A stretch of DNA of 64,000 bases from assembly GCA_000711775.1 (NCBI GenBank), contig ARYC01017194.1, positions 1 to 64,000 of the forward strand, read 5' to 3'. The notes beneath the pieces were generated by a model. That model did not search any database, had not been told where the DNA came from, and saw only the letters and a program-made list of their open reading frames with translations. The first letter of the stretch is position 1, and each line of letters starts with the position of its first letter. The position numbers and the translations under genes are program-made. Shown here one piece after another: positions 51,239 to 64,000 of this stretch. Source of the stretch: Oxytricha trifallax. Its lineage: Eukaryota; Ciliophora; Spirotrichea; Sporadotrichida; Oxytrichidae.

Positions 51239-54200
51239 TCAAAAGAATCTTTGTGGTGGTTACTGTGGTTAAGGAACACCCTTATTACCAATATTAATGT
51301 TAAGTGATTGTGGTTGTTGTGATTGAGGTTGTTACTGCTATTATTGAATAAACTATTGTTGCTACTGCTAATTTTATGAGGGAACTTGCTATCTTTGAGC
51401 AGTTATTTTCTAGTTTTAAGGAGGAGCTTGATTCATTTAGATCCCCAACTTACTTTAAATGTTCTGTTGAGGTGGTAAGTTCATTTATGAATTATGATTC
51501 TACAGTTATTGTTGTTGTTACCATCCAGCATTAAACTACTGCTGGAATTGTTATTAAAACTACATCTGATATTGTTGCTGTTGTTGTTGTTACTAAGCCA
51601 AATATTAATTAGTTAGAGGGCTCTACTATTGCATTTGTTGCTGGTGTTGCTATAAGATCAGCATCTTTTATCTAATTTCCTTAAGTTCAGTCTCCTTGCT
51701 TTCTTTTTCAACTTCTACTTCAGCTAGTTTTTTCTCCATTCCTCTAAGAATTTTAGTGTAAGCTTCTAGATCTGAGATAGCCCTCTCTGCTTACAGTTTG
51801 TTATTCTTGGCACTATTTGCAAGCCAATCAACGTCCTTTTTAAGCTTGGAGTTTTCAGTCTTTAATGTGTCAACTTCATCCAGTAGTTTCTGAGTGTTTT
51901 ATCGCTAGTGACTCAGCTCAATCTCACTCTTTCTAGCTTTATCATCTAAAACCTCAAGCAGCTTCTCTCTTTAACTCTCTTTCTCTCTAGATTTACCACT
52001 TGTGAATTCTAGCTCCTATATTTTAAGCTGCTATTGCTCCATTTCTAGAAGCTATTAGGTAATTTGTTCATTAAGCTTTGAGATTTAAAGCTCAGCCTCT
52101 GTTTTTGAGGTCAAAATCTTTTCCTTCTCCTATTCCATAACTTTAATGTTTTTGTACTTATCAGTATTGACTACAGCCCAAAGCTCATCCCTCTCTTTTC
52201 TGAGTTTATCGACTGCTGTGTCTTTACCCTCTAGATTTTTCTTCACGTCATACTTCTCTTTCTCTGACTTCTTGAGTTAATCCTAAGTCACTCTTAGGTC
52301 GCCCTTGAGCTTTGAGATTTCTCTGCCCATCATAACTAATTCATTGGTAAGGAGTTAATTGTCGGAGACAAGTTGCTTGTTCACTGGCTCTGCACCATAC
52401 TTCGACTTCTATGAATCTTCTTAGGCTTGGATTTGCTGTTTCAAGGATGATGAGAATATCGCGGAGTTTTCACCAACTTTTACACCTTGAGAAGTCTAGA
52501 ACTTTAAGCCTGATGGTTTTTTGGCTTTTGGTTTAGCGGTTAAAGTTGAAGTAAACATAAAGGTAATGTAGAAAAAAATTAAGGTAAAATAGAAAAAACT
52601 ATTATAGAGTAATACAAATTATTTAGTTGCCTTTTTCTTGATATTCACAGACTTATTTTCCTTGTTAAGAGTCATCTTAGACATTTAAGAGCTAGTTTCA
52701 TAGCTCATATCAATCATGTTTGATTCATCCTCAGTCTGATTTATTCCAGACAAAACACTAGTCTGATTATTTTCCCTATCTTGCATGAATTTCTATTGCA
52801 TTTAATGCTATTCCTTAATCTATTCTTACAGCTCCTCAAGTTCTTTCTAAAACAAAGTGATCTTACTCTTATAATCGTCATTTTCATATGTGAGGTTTCT
52901 GTTTTTATCAAGCATCTCTTTCTTCTCCTTTAGAATCATGAGTCTTTCCTCCTCCATTTTAAGGACAACATCTACTTATGATTCAATGTTTTTCTTAAGT
53001 TCTTCCTCTATGCTTTCATGATAGTGGACTCTTTCCCTGTATATCATTACTTGCTTCTCTAGGTCTGTAAGTTTATCATTCAATTCATTAATCATAGCAA
53101 TTTCTTAAGAGTTGTCATAGGGATCTCTGGAGTCTCTTCTAGTTGACATGCGGCCTGTGAAAATTTGAGATTCCTCTAGACTGTTTTAGCAGTGAGGACA
53201 TACAACTTCCTCAACAGTATCTAGGGGTATCTTTTAGCTGGCTGTTTTTAGCTTCTTTTACAAAGTCTCGATAGTATTCTCCTTAGATTCAATTTCTTTA
53301 GTTTTCTCCATAAGAGATTAAGTCACTTTCATGGCTTCTCTCTATAGCTTCTCATTTTCTCTTTAAAGTTTTTCGCAGGAAGTTTTCCAATAATCACTTT
53401 CTGACTTCATTTTCTGTTCGATTTGCTCAAGTTTAATTTTCCAATTTGAATATTCCTTAAACATTTGCTCCATTCTCAAAATTTCTTAGTCCTTCTCTTC
53501 CAATTTAATAAAGTAAAGAAATATAAGGATGTTATAAGTTTCAAAATTTTTGCTGAAGCATTAAGATAGTTTCCTTATCTTTGCTATTATTTTATTGATT
53601 ATTTTCATTCTATTAGGTATTTTGAGAATGAGTGAATCTTGTCCATTTAATCATAGCTCTAGCAGCTTGTCTCTGTTTATTTTTTACTATAATTTAACTC
53701 AAAGAGTTTAGACTAATGAAACTACGAGAGAACTTTGACATTTTATCAACCATTAAAGCAGCATTTTTAAGTTTTATAGAGTAGAACTCCTTAGTTGCAT
53801 TTTCTTTCCATTTCCTAAATGATTTAAGATCAATAATTCAAAAAGAATATAGCTTATACATTTAAATTACATTAAAATTTAATGATGCCAGATGTACTTG
53901 TTTCAAGTTTTTCTATAAAATCATCTTTAAAACTAAATTTCTGCAATTTTCTTAACCTTCTTATGCATTAGTATCTTTTTATTAAATATTCTATGATGCT
54001 TTATTGTTCGTGAAATAATCTCCCCCAGTCGACTATTTTAAGTTCATTAATTTAGATTGTAAATAATTAGATGTCTGATATGAGTTTGTGGTGTTTTGAG
54101 AATAATTTAATGACTCATTTAGTTAAGACTCTTCAAGGTCCTCTTCATCAATAACACTTTAATGCACGGGCGGTTGAGATTTAAGTGCTGAAGTTTGTTA

Positions 54201-56009
54201 CTTGTAATTTTACTGTTTTTGAGAGATTACACTATGAAGGAAATCTCTTTCTTAATTTTTTGAGTAAGAGCTAAAAAAAGATTAGTTATAAAAATCATAT
54301 AATTTAAAGCTGTCTAAGTCAGAAAGATCATTAAAAGTCATTTCAGAAGTAGACTTCTCTTATTGAGGCTACTAATCTTACTTTCTTACTTGTGGTTGAG
54401 ACTGATTTATATGGCTAAGCTCAACCAGTTTTTAACTATTAGGTTACTAGTGAGATCTGTCACTCAACTGAGATTGACTCAAGAGTTTATCATAATTTTA
54501 GATTTAGGAGTCTAACATGGATGTTACTTGAGCTATTGAAGATTTCATTTGGTGTTGTTGAGGATTTTATGAATAATTATCACTCTCAACTAGGGACCCT
54601 GTGTAGTCTTAATCCTATTTCTTTGTTGCATAATTTGAGTTATCAATGTCAGAAAGTTGATAGAAGTCGTTTTCAGAGTGCTCACTTTGATACTCGTCAT
54701 GTTCCTCTTAAAAGGAATCTTTGGCATTTTAGTTAACAATGTTTTATTAAAATACTGTCTACTGAGACCTTTAACTTTCAAGCTATTGTTGCAAAGCTTA
54801 CTGCTTTAACATTTGCTGCTGCTACTGTTCTCTTTCTAGGTACCTGAGTCTTTACATTTCTTCCAAATTTAATTCTTGGCTTTGGTTTGGTAGGGAGATG
54901 TTTTTCTCTGAGGGTTTGGGTTCTGTAAATTTCTTGAATTGCTAAAGGGTTTATCTCACACTCTAGTTTTACACATTTTCCAATACTTAAGATTAAGACT
55001 CTCTTGAATTAGACTTCTTTGAAGATGTTTCTGAGTGTAAATCATAATTCTCTTCATCTGATTAATCACTAAAGTGTTGCTTCTATGATTATTTTTACAT
55101 GTAATTATTCTCTAATGTAATAGGAGCCCTGGACTGATTATTTTACTGGTTGATTTGTGCCTTTTTATTTTTGCTGCTGTAGTCATCACTATCTTGATCT
55201 TCTTCGTCTGATGAACTAAATTGATACTTTTTCTTGAGATCTTCCAATGCTGTTTAGGATTTCGCCTATGTTTACACAGCTGGTATACTGGTAGTGGGTA
55301 AATCTTTAATGCTATTCTTGTTGATAGTTTGAATTTCTTTTGTTTCATGGTCACTGTCCTCATCAGAAGAGTACTACTGATACTTTCTCTTTAAATCTTC
55401 TAGTTTTCTTTGTTTCTCAGAAGCAATATCATCAGCTTCTTCGTGCTGATCTTCATCTGAGTCAACTTAACTTTAATGTTGCTGCTCATGTGATTCTTCA
55501 AGCTGATCGCTTTTGTGCTCTTCATCATCAGAGAGATTTTATTTTAATTATTGATTATCTACTTAATCATCTGATTCATCATGATCATGATCCTCTTCTT
55601 GCTCTTAATCATTCTCTTGCTGACTATTTTTATCTTCCACTTCTTCTTATTCCTCATGCTCTTCCTCCTCTTCTTCCTCACTGGATGAATCATTATAGAA
55701 ATTGTACTTTTTCTTGAAGTCTTACAGTAATTGCTTTCTATTAGCTACAGCACTATCAGAAGCAGGAACTCCAAAACCCCCTGAACCCATATTTGCATTT
55801 TGTTATGATTCCGCAATTGCTTAATTTTTATATGAATTGTTTTAACAGCTTGGTTTTATTTGAATGTTTTGATTATCTCCCTGATTTTAATCGAAATTGT
55901 TGTAATTAAATAGTTGGTTGGGATTTTATTGTTGAATGGAAACTGAAGATTGAGTATATTGGTTCAGTTCTTCGTTGTCGTCCGCCAAAAATTGATCAAC
56001 TAAAGACAT
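51239..56009 (-). CDS. very large acidic, Q-rich coiled-coil protein
   Basis: ATG at 56009 (MSLVDQFLADDNEELNQY) to TGA 51239-51241. About 1500 residues in four parts. First, an N-terminal Asp/Glu/Gln-rich region with repeats of a basic LEDLKKKYQ unit next to an SSDEE cluster (about 54900-55750). Second, Q/S/N-rich linkers. Third, a short region with WKENATKEF and ARAMIKWTRF that resembles Sfi1-type centrin-binding helices. Fourth, about 600 residues of heptad coiled coil with one CPHC and ending in polyQ (about 51310-51620). Two IESs are mapped; a third insert with the only remaining in-frame TGA lies about 53835-53900, pointer not resolved. Composition and layout suggest a cytoskeletal or basal-body scaffold; this is inference. 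Confidence 0.82.
52537..52626 (-). other. IES, pointer CTAAA (TTTAG on + strand)
   Basis: TTTAG at 52532-52536 and 52622-52626. Removal joins NIKKKATK to PKAKKPSG. It contains a decoy ATG that would otherwise start a shorter ORF. Confidence 0.85.
53507..53549 (-). other. IES, pointer AAATT (AATTT on + strand)
   Basis: AATTT at 53502-53506 and 53545-53549. The insert has an in-frame TGA; removal joins ILMLQQK to LEEKDQEIL. Confidence 0.85.
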
Positions 56010-56335
56010 ATTTAGAGTAATTTAGTTAGTTGGGATAAAGAAGTAAGATAAAATAACCTATCAATTGTATTAAATAATTTAAAAATTAAACAAGCCATGA
56101 ATAAAAAGGGGAATATAAGGGATTTTGGGGGATCTGATTCTCCTAAAATCCATATAGAGTACTTTTAAATTAATTCAAATTTAAATTTATTGATTACAAC
56201 TATTCTGGATAATTTAGCTTTCTTACTCAATTTTTATAGAAATATTGTCAATCCATTACCATGCTACAATTAATATGATTACAAGTCAACTCTTTATATT
56301 GTTAATAAATTTAAAACAAGAGAGAGCTATTAAAA

Positions 56336-59300
56336 ATGAGTGAATAATAAAATGGCACTGTGGAAATGAAATCTCATAAAAATTCTCAATAAAAAAAGAA
56401 GCTAAAACGTCCCTTGACTTTGAAGGAAAAATGTCTGAGAATTTGCAAGCGAACACCCACAGACTAAATTACTATTTAGGATCCAAAAGTTCAGCCACTA
56501 CGGTAGATTGTAATCGATACAGCCAAACTTCCAGAACTGCCTGGGGAAAATCATGTTTTTATGAGTAATAGAATAAGCACGACTAAATATTGTAAAATTA
56601 CAAACGAGTTACCGAATAACTTAATATTTTGTAAATAGCATAAAGTTTTAATTTCAACAATATAATTAGTAAGTTAGTCTTAGGAATAGCGAAGTAAAGT
56701 GAAATTTAGAAACTTTTATTCATAAATTTATTGATGCTAATTTTGGAACATTCATGAATTCGATGTTAACAACTCATAATCATATTATAGTTTGACTTTT
56801 ATTCCAAAGAGTTTGATCATCCAATTCAAGAGAGTGAGTAATATATATTTCTTGATTACTGCTGTCCTTTGTTCCATTCCAGGATTTTCTCCTCTTCCAT
56901 CGTATTCAGCAATTATTCCATTAGCCTTCGTGCTTTTTATGAGTATGCTCAGAGAAGCTTATGAAGATTATGTAAGTAACTGAAGTTTATCGATTCAAAA
57001 TGGAGGTTATAAAATATATCGCAGATATTTATGAAGGTGTGATTCTCTTTAAAATTTAATGGTCTATGCAAATAGATCAAGCACTCGTCATTAATTACGT
57101 AATTAATATTTAATTTTAGAAACGTCGGATTAATGATAGAATAACAAATAATCGAAAGTGTTTCGTGCTCACGAATTAATTTAGCAAAAATGGGCACACT
57201 TCTTCTAGTTAGCGGAATTTGAATAATTAGAGTAGAGATAAATTTGATAGAACATAACCACTTGCTCAACTTGCATCTGAGGGCAATGAAACGTGTCCAT
57301 ATAAGGATTACTTTAGAGAAAAACTATGGTAGGATGTAAAGTGCGGTGATATTATTCTAGTTTAAGATCACTAGCATTTTCCAGTCGATGCAATGATTTT
57401 GCTGTCCTCGGCAGATAACGGAGAATGTTTTGTGTAGACCTCTACTCTAGATGGAGAAAGAGCCCTTAAACACAAATAATGTCTAGTGCCAGTTAAGAAA
57501 GCTATAGAAACATAAGGACTTATGGATTTTCATTGCAGCATACACACCGAGATTCCTACTAAAAACCTTTACGAGTTCAATGCTTTTCTAGAAAGCGAGT
57601 AACTCCCAGAATAAGGTACAATTAGCCTAACTTAAACTTCAAAGAAACGAACAATTACAATGGATAATAAGTAATTAGCACTTCGAGGATCAAATCTTGC
57701 TAATACTAATTGGGTTATCGCTGTCACAGTTTATACTGGAAAAGAAACAAAGTTAATGCTTAATTAAGGTCTTTCAAGATTCAAACAATCCAAGATAGAG
57801 AAAGTGGTAAATGTGATATGCATTTATCTAATTCTCATTCAAACAGTTCTTTGTGTAATTATGAGCATCTTTTCAGGATTCTATACATCAAATTATGCAA
57901 ATTTTGACGCAAATGGAATAAAAAGGAAAGCTGAATATTTGTTTTACACAGAATTTCAGTCAGCAGGAAGCTCCTCAAACTCTACAAACACTGATGATGA
58001 CTTGAACTATAATCCAACTATTGTAGGCATTAAGACGTATGGCATGTATTACATTTTGCTAAATACCTTAATTCCAATCAGTTTGGTAGTCTCTATAGAA
58101 TTTGTAAAACTAATCTAAACGCCCTTCTTCGCTCATGACATTTAAATGTATGACGAGGAATCGATGAAGCAATGTTAACCAATGACTATGACTTTACATG
58201 AGGAATTAGCTTCAGTTAAGTACATATTTGCTGATAAAACTGGAACTCTCACAGCAAACATAATGTAGTTTAAAGCCTGTACGATTGGTTCAGTTTGTTA
58301 TGACGAGGACTACAAAGAAGAGGATTATGACTATGTTTTTGAAACTACTTTAAGCCAGCCCTAGTCTCTAAGGAACAGCATTCACGTAGAAACCATCAAT
58401 ATAGATGGTAAGGAGTTTAGGATACCGGAATAGAATCAAATTGAAGACCTAGAAGGAGATGGAGAAGAAAAAGCTATGTAATTTGAGCAATTTAAGAAAG
58501 AGAAGGGTTATCCATTTAACAAAGAAGGTGCGTCTATAAAATTAAACGGAGCTGATTAAGTTGCCAAAATAGTGTGGGATTTTAAGCAAAGTACTGACAT
58601 CATCAAGAATCTCCTTGAAACCAAAAGATATTTCTTGAATGATGAGATTAATCTAGGAGCTTCATAAATCGGTCACACTCCTTTGATTTTGCATAAATAG
58701 AATGAATACTTACATTACTTCTGGCTTACAGTGGTACTTTGTCATGATGTTATAACTACGAAGAAACATGATTCTGATGAATTGACATATTAAGGTAAAT
58801 CCACTTACATAAGTTATGAATAAAATTATAGCAAAAGTGAATTTAACAAAAAGCTGATTTCTTTTATTAAATTATACAATATTAGCATTAAAAGAATTTA
58901 TAATTATCTTAGATTTATGTGATTTAAATCATAATTATTTGAGTTGAAATTGAAATATTTTATAGCTAATATTTGAAAATATTATCATTCTGAAATTGAT
59001 GAATAGAGTTTTACTTCTCCTGATGAAATTACATTCATTAAATCCTAATCGTTAATTATTAAATTATATCAAGCAAATCTTTATATATTGTTGGATGCAG
59101 CTAAAGAAGTTGGTTATATATTTTTAGATAGATATTCAGATTCAATGAAAATCGAGGTTTATGGCTAACAAAAAACTTACCGACTGCTCTAAAAAATCGA
59201 ATTTACCTCAGAGAGAAAGAAAATGTCCGTAGTTGTTTAAGATTAAGAAACTGGTTTAATATTGCTTTTGACTAAAGGTGCAGACCTAGCCATTTTCGAT

Positions 59301-62300
59301 AAATTGTCTGTGAGAATTGAGCAACCATTCTTAGAAGCAACAAAGGAAGATCTTATTAAATTCTCAACGAAAGGTTTCAGAACTCTCTGCTTTGCTATTA
59401 GAGTGTTAGAAGAGAGTTACTATAAAGAGTGGGCTTATGCTTTTGAAAATTCAAAGCTTGAAATGATTAAGCTCAGTTTCAATAAACTTAAGATTGAGAT
59501 GCGATAGGAAAATATGCAATAAAAGCTTCTTAATGAAATTGAGAGCGAATTATTCTTACTAGGTGCTACAGCTCTTGAAGATAAGCTTTAAGAAGGTGTA
59601 CCTGAAGCCATTGAGGACTTCAATAATGCCGGGATAAAAGTATGGATGTTAACTGGAGATAAATTAGAGACGGCTGAGAATATAGGATTTTCATCTAAAA
59701 TGTTCAATGAAAAAATGTATATCTTTAAGTTACAAACCAAAAGCAAGATGGAGACCAGATAAAGGCTAAACTATAATAGTTATTTTAAAAAATTTTGCTT
59801 TTTTTAGCAATAGATTGATATCAAAATCTAAGAGATTGAGAAAAGTCATTGCATGCCAATAATAGGAACTTAATTCATATTGAATCCTAATCCTGGAAAC
59901 GGGGCAAATTTCATTACACCTTAGGACATTTTCAAGCAATAATCTCATGACACTGGTGAAGCTAGAAATATTATCAGAGCCTTAGAAGATTTCAAACATG
60001 AAAGTAAAGCCTCTGAGTATACTTTGAATGATTCTTGGGCTAGAAGACCTACCCTCAGAAGAAAGTTAAGAAAGAGACTTGAGGAGATAGTCCCAGATAA
60101 AAAGGCAATAGTCTCAAGGTTAATCAGGGAAAACTAGATAAACTATAGTTCTGACGTAAACCACTATAAATACATACCTAGAAGTTTTGATATGGCCAAC
60201 CGATAATATATAGTAAGAAGTAGTAATGTTTACAGATCAAATTCTTCATTTACGAATAAGTCTGGTAAGGAATCGATCATAGATAATGAAGACACTTTTG
60301 GAATTTTGATAGAGGGGTAAACTTTGCAATACATGATTGACTCTGAGAGTATGAGAAAGAAATTCTTGAAAATCTTAGGTAAATGCTAAGCAGTTATTGT
60401 TTGCAGAGCTTCTCCAAGTTAAAAAGGATTAGTTGTTTAAATGATAAAAACAAGTGAGCCTGATATAGTCACTTTAGCAATAGGGGATGGAGCCAATGAC
60501 GTCAATATGATTCAAAAAGCTCACATTGGCATAGGTATTTTTGGAAAAGAGGGATATCAAGCAGCTGGTAACTCAGATTACGCTATTGGTTAATTTAGAT
60601 TCTTAAGAAGACTCATGTTCGTGCATGGTAGATGGAGTGGTGTGAGGCTTAGTGTTTTCATGTTGTTTTTCTTTCATAAAAACCTAGTCTTTACACTTCC
60701 ATAGTTTTGGTTTGCTTGGTACAGTGGATTTTCTGGACAAACTTTCTATGATGACATTTACTTGACATCCTTTAATACTTTCGTGACTGCCATTAAATAA
60801 ATTATTTAATAAAGGCTTAATGTTTCATTGTAAAAATTAATTAGTTTCTATTGCTGTATGTACTATTGCCATTTGGGATCAGGATTTAAATTCATGTTAT
60901 AAAGTTTTATTTTTGTTATAAGGTGTCAATCTTGATTAAATATATAAATTATTAAATCATTGATATAACCAGATTTTTTCAATCTCTTTAAGCTGTGAAA
61001 CTTAATTATTTTAAAAAAATAATCTCGGTTAACCAACAATTTCTTTATATAATTTGCCCTTTTATAATAAGTCTATTATAATTAACAAACAAAATCCAAG
61101 TGATAAAAAGCAAGGTTCTCTTATAGAGCTTTTCTTTCCCTTCTTATACAGTGAGTCAATCAAACCAAAATTTAAAATTAAAATTAATTTTGCCTGATAT
61201 TTATTGAAAAATTATAACTTATTAATTGTTGATTTTATTGATAGTGTTTGTTTAGAAAAATTAAACCCAAACTATACTTTATTATTTTAATTAAAATTAT
61301 TCTTTAAATTTTTAACTCTTTATCGCACTTTATATTAATATTGAAAAAATATAGTAATTAGTTTTAAATGGAACATGATTTATTTTCTAAAAAGAAATTT
61401 CTTGCATGGTCAATCAATATTTTTTTATATAATTTATATTTAGAATTTAGTTTCTAATTGATTTATAGAATCATTATTGTCCTGTAGTCCGTATTAATTA
61501 TAACCTCAAAAATTGATGATTAATAATCTCAAATACAATATTATTAATTAAATTAATATTATTTTTTTTCTCAGAAACTAAGATTTACTTTAAAAATGTT
61601 ATAATGTATAGTATGGGATAATATAAGAAACATAATTTTTTAAGAAAAAAGTTAAAATAATATTTTTAACAATTAAAAATTTTATAAACAATAAGTTCTA
61701 ATATAAAATTTATAATTAATCAATAATCTTAAATTCAAAAAAACAATCTAATCTAGTCTTATTTCAAAAATATCTCCCTCAAATATCCTATGTTAATTTC
61801 ATTTTCATTATCATTTCCAAACTTCACAGGTTTGAATCTTTGGCATGCCAATTTTAACCTACCAGTATCTGATGCTTGACGATGGAATGATTGAGGATCT
61901 CTGGGCAGCCAGTACCTGTGCATACTTCGGAACTGTCCTCTTGCATTACTTCCTGATATTCACATTCACTCGTAATTGGACACTTTGGATTGCATTTATG
62001 TACTTTATGTCATTCCTGCTTTTTATACCCTTTGTGGTATGCACTTATGATGCTTTCCCAAACACATTTATGGAGAGAAGACTTGGAGAAATTGTATTTA
62101 GTAATGCCAATTTCTGGCTGTAAATCCTCTGCATGGTATAATCATATTAGTACAAGACTTTATTCATAAAATTGTAAATTTTTATAGCAGCTTGTCTGCT
62201 TCCAATCTTATTCTATTTCGAGGCATAGTCTCTTCTCTTTCCAAAACTAAAAGACTTAATTCTATAGAACACAATAAATTTCCAAGAAGTGAATAGAGAG

Positions 62301-63742
62301 TTAAATACAGAAATAGCGAAATAAACTCATGAATTATTCAAATAAAGACAGCAAGCTTTATTTCATTAATGGGAGGATCAATACAATACCTTCAAATAAC
62401 CTGAAAAAGAAATCAAATTTATCAATATTGCCATAAAAATGGGGTTTTATATATTGATATCAGTCATTAATTTCCAAATTTTCTGTGATTTTAATCATAA
62501 TTTTAAGAATATCATAAACGAAAGCAGTCAAAGCAAAATTTATCAGGACAACTATGGAGTCTAAAGTCCCCGTGAAGATATGAAAAAAGGCAATATTTCA
62601 ATTATTGACTAAGAAGTAGAGGAAATCAATAGAGAGAGTGATGTAAAAAAGCAATCTAAAAATAGCATTGTATTCTAGAGCAACTCCAAGAAAATATTTG
62701 AAAGCCCTGAAAGACCCAGTAAATTGCGGAAAGGGATGTCTAGCTCTAAACTTGTGCCATCTGGAGATAAAAAGAATAATATTGAATGAATATGAAAGAA
62801 TATTGAAATAATTTATTAATAATTAACTATTATCAAATAATTGCAGATAGAATTCGAATTAAGTCCTCTTGATACAAATCTTAACAGAGTTTTAAACAAT
62901 CTCATTTAAAGATATATTATTGAAATATAGGTAGAGATAAACTAAGAACAAAAATAAAATTTTATTTTTGCATAATTCAAAGTATTATAGATAAGAATTA
63001 AATCGCTTAAATTAAAGGAAAATAAAAATTAAGAATAGAACAACCGAAAAATTAAAAGAATTTTAAAATAACTTAAAATATATTATTTTATGTCATATTT
63101 TAAATTCAAAATCTAAATTATCAAATAAAAGCTAGCTTCTAATGAACTAATCAAAACTAGAGGATATGAATAAAGATAAAAAAATATAACAGACTAATAA
63201 TGGGAATCTACTATTAAAATTTTTACACATACTTTATAGAAAAAATAGATTGTAATATATAAAAAGGAGACCATTCACTCCTCAGTTTTTATTTTTATAA
63301 TCTTTTATGATTATTATGGTAAAATCTTCTTTCATTAAGTTAATAATTTCAATTTTACTTAATTTATCTAATTATATTCTATTGAAATAAAACTTCAAAT
63401 TTACTTTAGTCATGTAACTACATAAGTACAATTTATAAATTATAATTATGAAGCTTTAGATATTTTTAAACTTATTTATCTTATTTAAAGATAACTTTGA
63501 TTTCTCTATGAACTACAGAATAAACGATTCTTTGAAGGAAGACGTTAATGATAATAAACTCGCCAGTTAGACCAAATCAGAGAACTTAGATGACAATTAC
63601 TCTGTGAACTCAAGGACCAGCAACATGAAAAAGAAGCTAAGTATCTATATATAGGATTTGGACAACTCTCCAGAGAAGAGGCAAGACACTATCAATGAGC
63701 TTCCTAAAAGCAGCAGTAGAGTTGCTCCATCTAAAACAATTA
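56336..63742 (+). CDS. P4-type ATPase (phospholipid flippase), end not determined
   Basis: ATG 56336 ([16 protein letters not shown]). Family landmarks: [17 protein letters not shown] and [36 protein letters not shown]; actuator loop [24 protein letters not shown] (the P4 PISL motif); phosphorylation site DKTGTLT (Asp at 58233-58235); SPDE and [53 protein letters not shown] and [19 protein letters not shown]; then the C-terminal membrane helices (60838-62300). The cytoplasmic tail continues through small MDSs at 62850-62942 and 63520-63742. Mapped IESs: 56591-56788, 60801-60840, 62788-62853, 62943-63525. Further inserts lie at about 56970-57260, 58800-59000 and 60900-61830; the last hides about 50 residues, of which [16 protein letters not shown] near 61126 may be part. 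The enzyme moves lipids across the bilayer. Confidence 0.93.
56591..56788 (+). other. 198-bp IES, pointer TAT
   Basis: TAT at 56588-56590 and 56786-56788. Removal joins NRISTTKY to SLTFIPKSL, the conserved P4 N-terminal segment. Confidence 0.82.
60801..60840 (+). other. 40-bp IES, pointer TAA
   Basis: TAA at 60798-60800 and 60838-60840. Removal joins TFVTAIKQ to [15 protein letters not shown]. Confidence 0.72.
62788..62853 (+). other. IES, pointer GAAT
   Basis: GAAT at 62784-62787 and 62850-62853. Removal bypasses a TGA and joins KKNNIE to [11 protein letters not shown]. Confidence 0.72.
62943..63525 (+). other. 583-bp IES, pointer ATAAAC
   Basis: ATAAAC at 62937-62942 and 63520-63525. Removal joins YIIEIQVEIN to DSLKEDVND. 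Confidence 0.65.
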
Positions 63743-64000
63743 AAACATTTATTATTTATATTAATATTTTAATAACTTTTAATCAAAAAGATTAAAAGTA
63801 TCATGAATTAATATGTGATTAATAAGTTGCAATATATCATGATGTAATTTAATATTCATAAAATATTATAAAGAAACCAATTAAAATTAATTAAATGCTG
63901 CAAATTTAGCACTTTTTTGTGCAAAATAATAGTTTATTATACATTATATAATATATAATTACTTTCATAATTACAAATTATATTTTTTAAACCAACTTAT
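63743..64000. other. AT-rich end of window
   Basis: The frame stays TGA-free but composition is non-coding, so it is likely an IES or 3' flank of the flippase gene. Confidence 0.4.

Noticed and set aside
52100-52558. Separate gene starting MFTSTLTAKPK
   Set aside because: The ATG lies inside an IES with matching CTAAA pointers; the frame is continuous with the upstream coiled coil.
55340-55717. 125-codon + strand ORF rich in Leu and His
   Set aside because: Antisense shadow of the Asp/Glu/Gln-rich region of the large coiled-coil gene.

Overview
This window is germline (micronuclear) DNA of a spirotrichous ciliate of the Oxytricha/Sterkiella/Stylonychia type. Four things seen in the sequence support this. 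(1) Every recognisable protein reads only if TAA and TAG mean Gln and TGA is the sole stop, so a standard-code ORF scan shreds the real genes. (2) Genes are broken by short AT-rich inserts flanked by 3-10 bp direct repeats (pointers); removing one insert plus one pointer copy restores frame and a conserved protein. These are internal eliminated sequences (IESs) between macronuclear-destined segments (MDSs). (3) Several 4-5 kb transposons end in CAAAACCCCAAAACCCC (C4A4 telomere repeat), have 3-bp ANT target duplications and carry three ORFs: DDE transposase, 22-kDa protein and zinc-finger/kinase. These are telomere-bearing elements (TBEs). (4) Introns are tiny (26-60 bp) and GT-AG.

Layout. 1-977: 3' part of TBE-1. 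1061-1232: GC-rich 19-bp tandem repeat. 1244-1501: last MDS of an unknown gene. 1617-3298 (+): ankyrin-type gene. 3453-5070 (-): RBBP4/MSI1-like WD40 histone chaperone. 5269-10657 (+): PRP22/DHX8 splicing helicase with at least ten IESs. 10834-12419 (-): C2H2 zinc-finger gene. 12629-13170: foldback element. 13222-17840: TBE-2 with a second foldback inside it. 18818-about 21835 (-): gene ending in a divergent ubiquitin domain, split by a 2.2-kb IES that holds a composite TBE relic. 22135-22370: third foldback, abutted by TBE-3 (22371-26493). 26603-31334: TBE-4 with a fourth foldback. 31336-34326: unidentified coding pieces. 35873-36664 (+): secreted Cys-rich protein with no IES. 37169-43373 (-): Rad21/Rec8-like kleisin cut in two by TBE-5 (38507-42616). 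43818-44937 (-): polyubiquitin in five MDSs. 45717-47286 (-): Q/N-rich protein of unknown function. 47451-48911 (+): PAF-acetylhydrolase-like membrane protein lacking its catalytic residues. 49069-51001 (-): OTU plus SEC-C deubiquitinase. 51239-56009 (-): very large acidic, Q-rich coiled-coil protein. 56336-63742 (+): P4-type flippase, whose end may lie beyond the window.

How it works together. The window is not an operon; each gene would become its own macronuclear nanochromosome after IES removal. The clearest mechanistic point is TBE-5: it sits exactly on an MDS-MDS junction of the kleisin gene, and collapsing it to one copy of its ATT duplication rejoins the reading frame, so this transposon behaves as an IES. 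No TBE copy here has all three ORFs intact, but TBE-3 (transposase, kinase) and TBE-5 (22-kDa) complement each other. I saw no rRNA, convincing tRNA or CRISPR. Homology calls are from recognition of motifs by eye; no database search was run.
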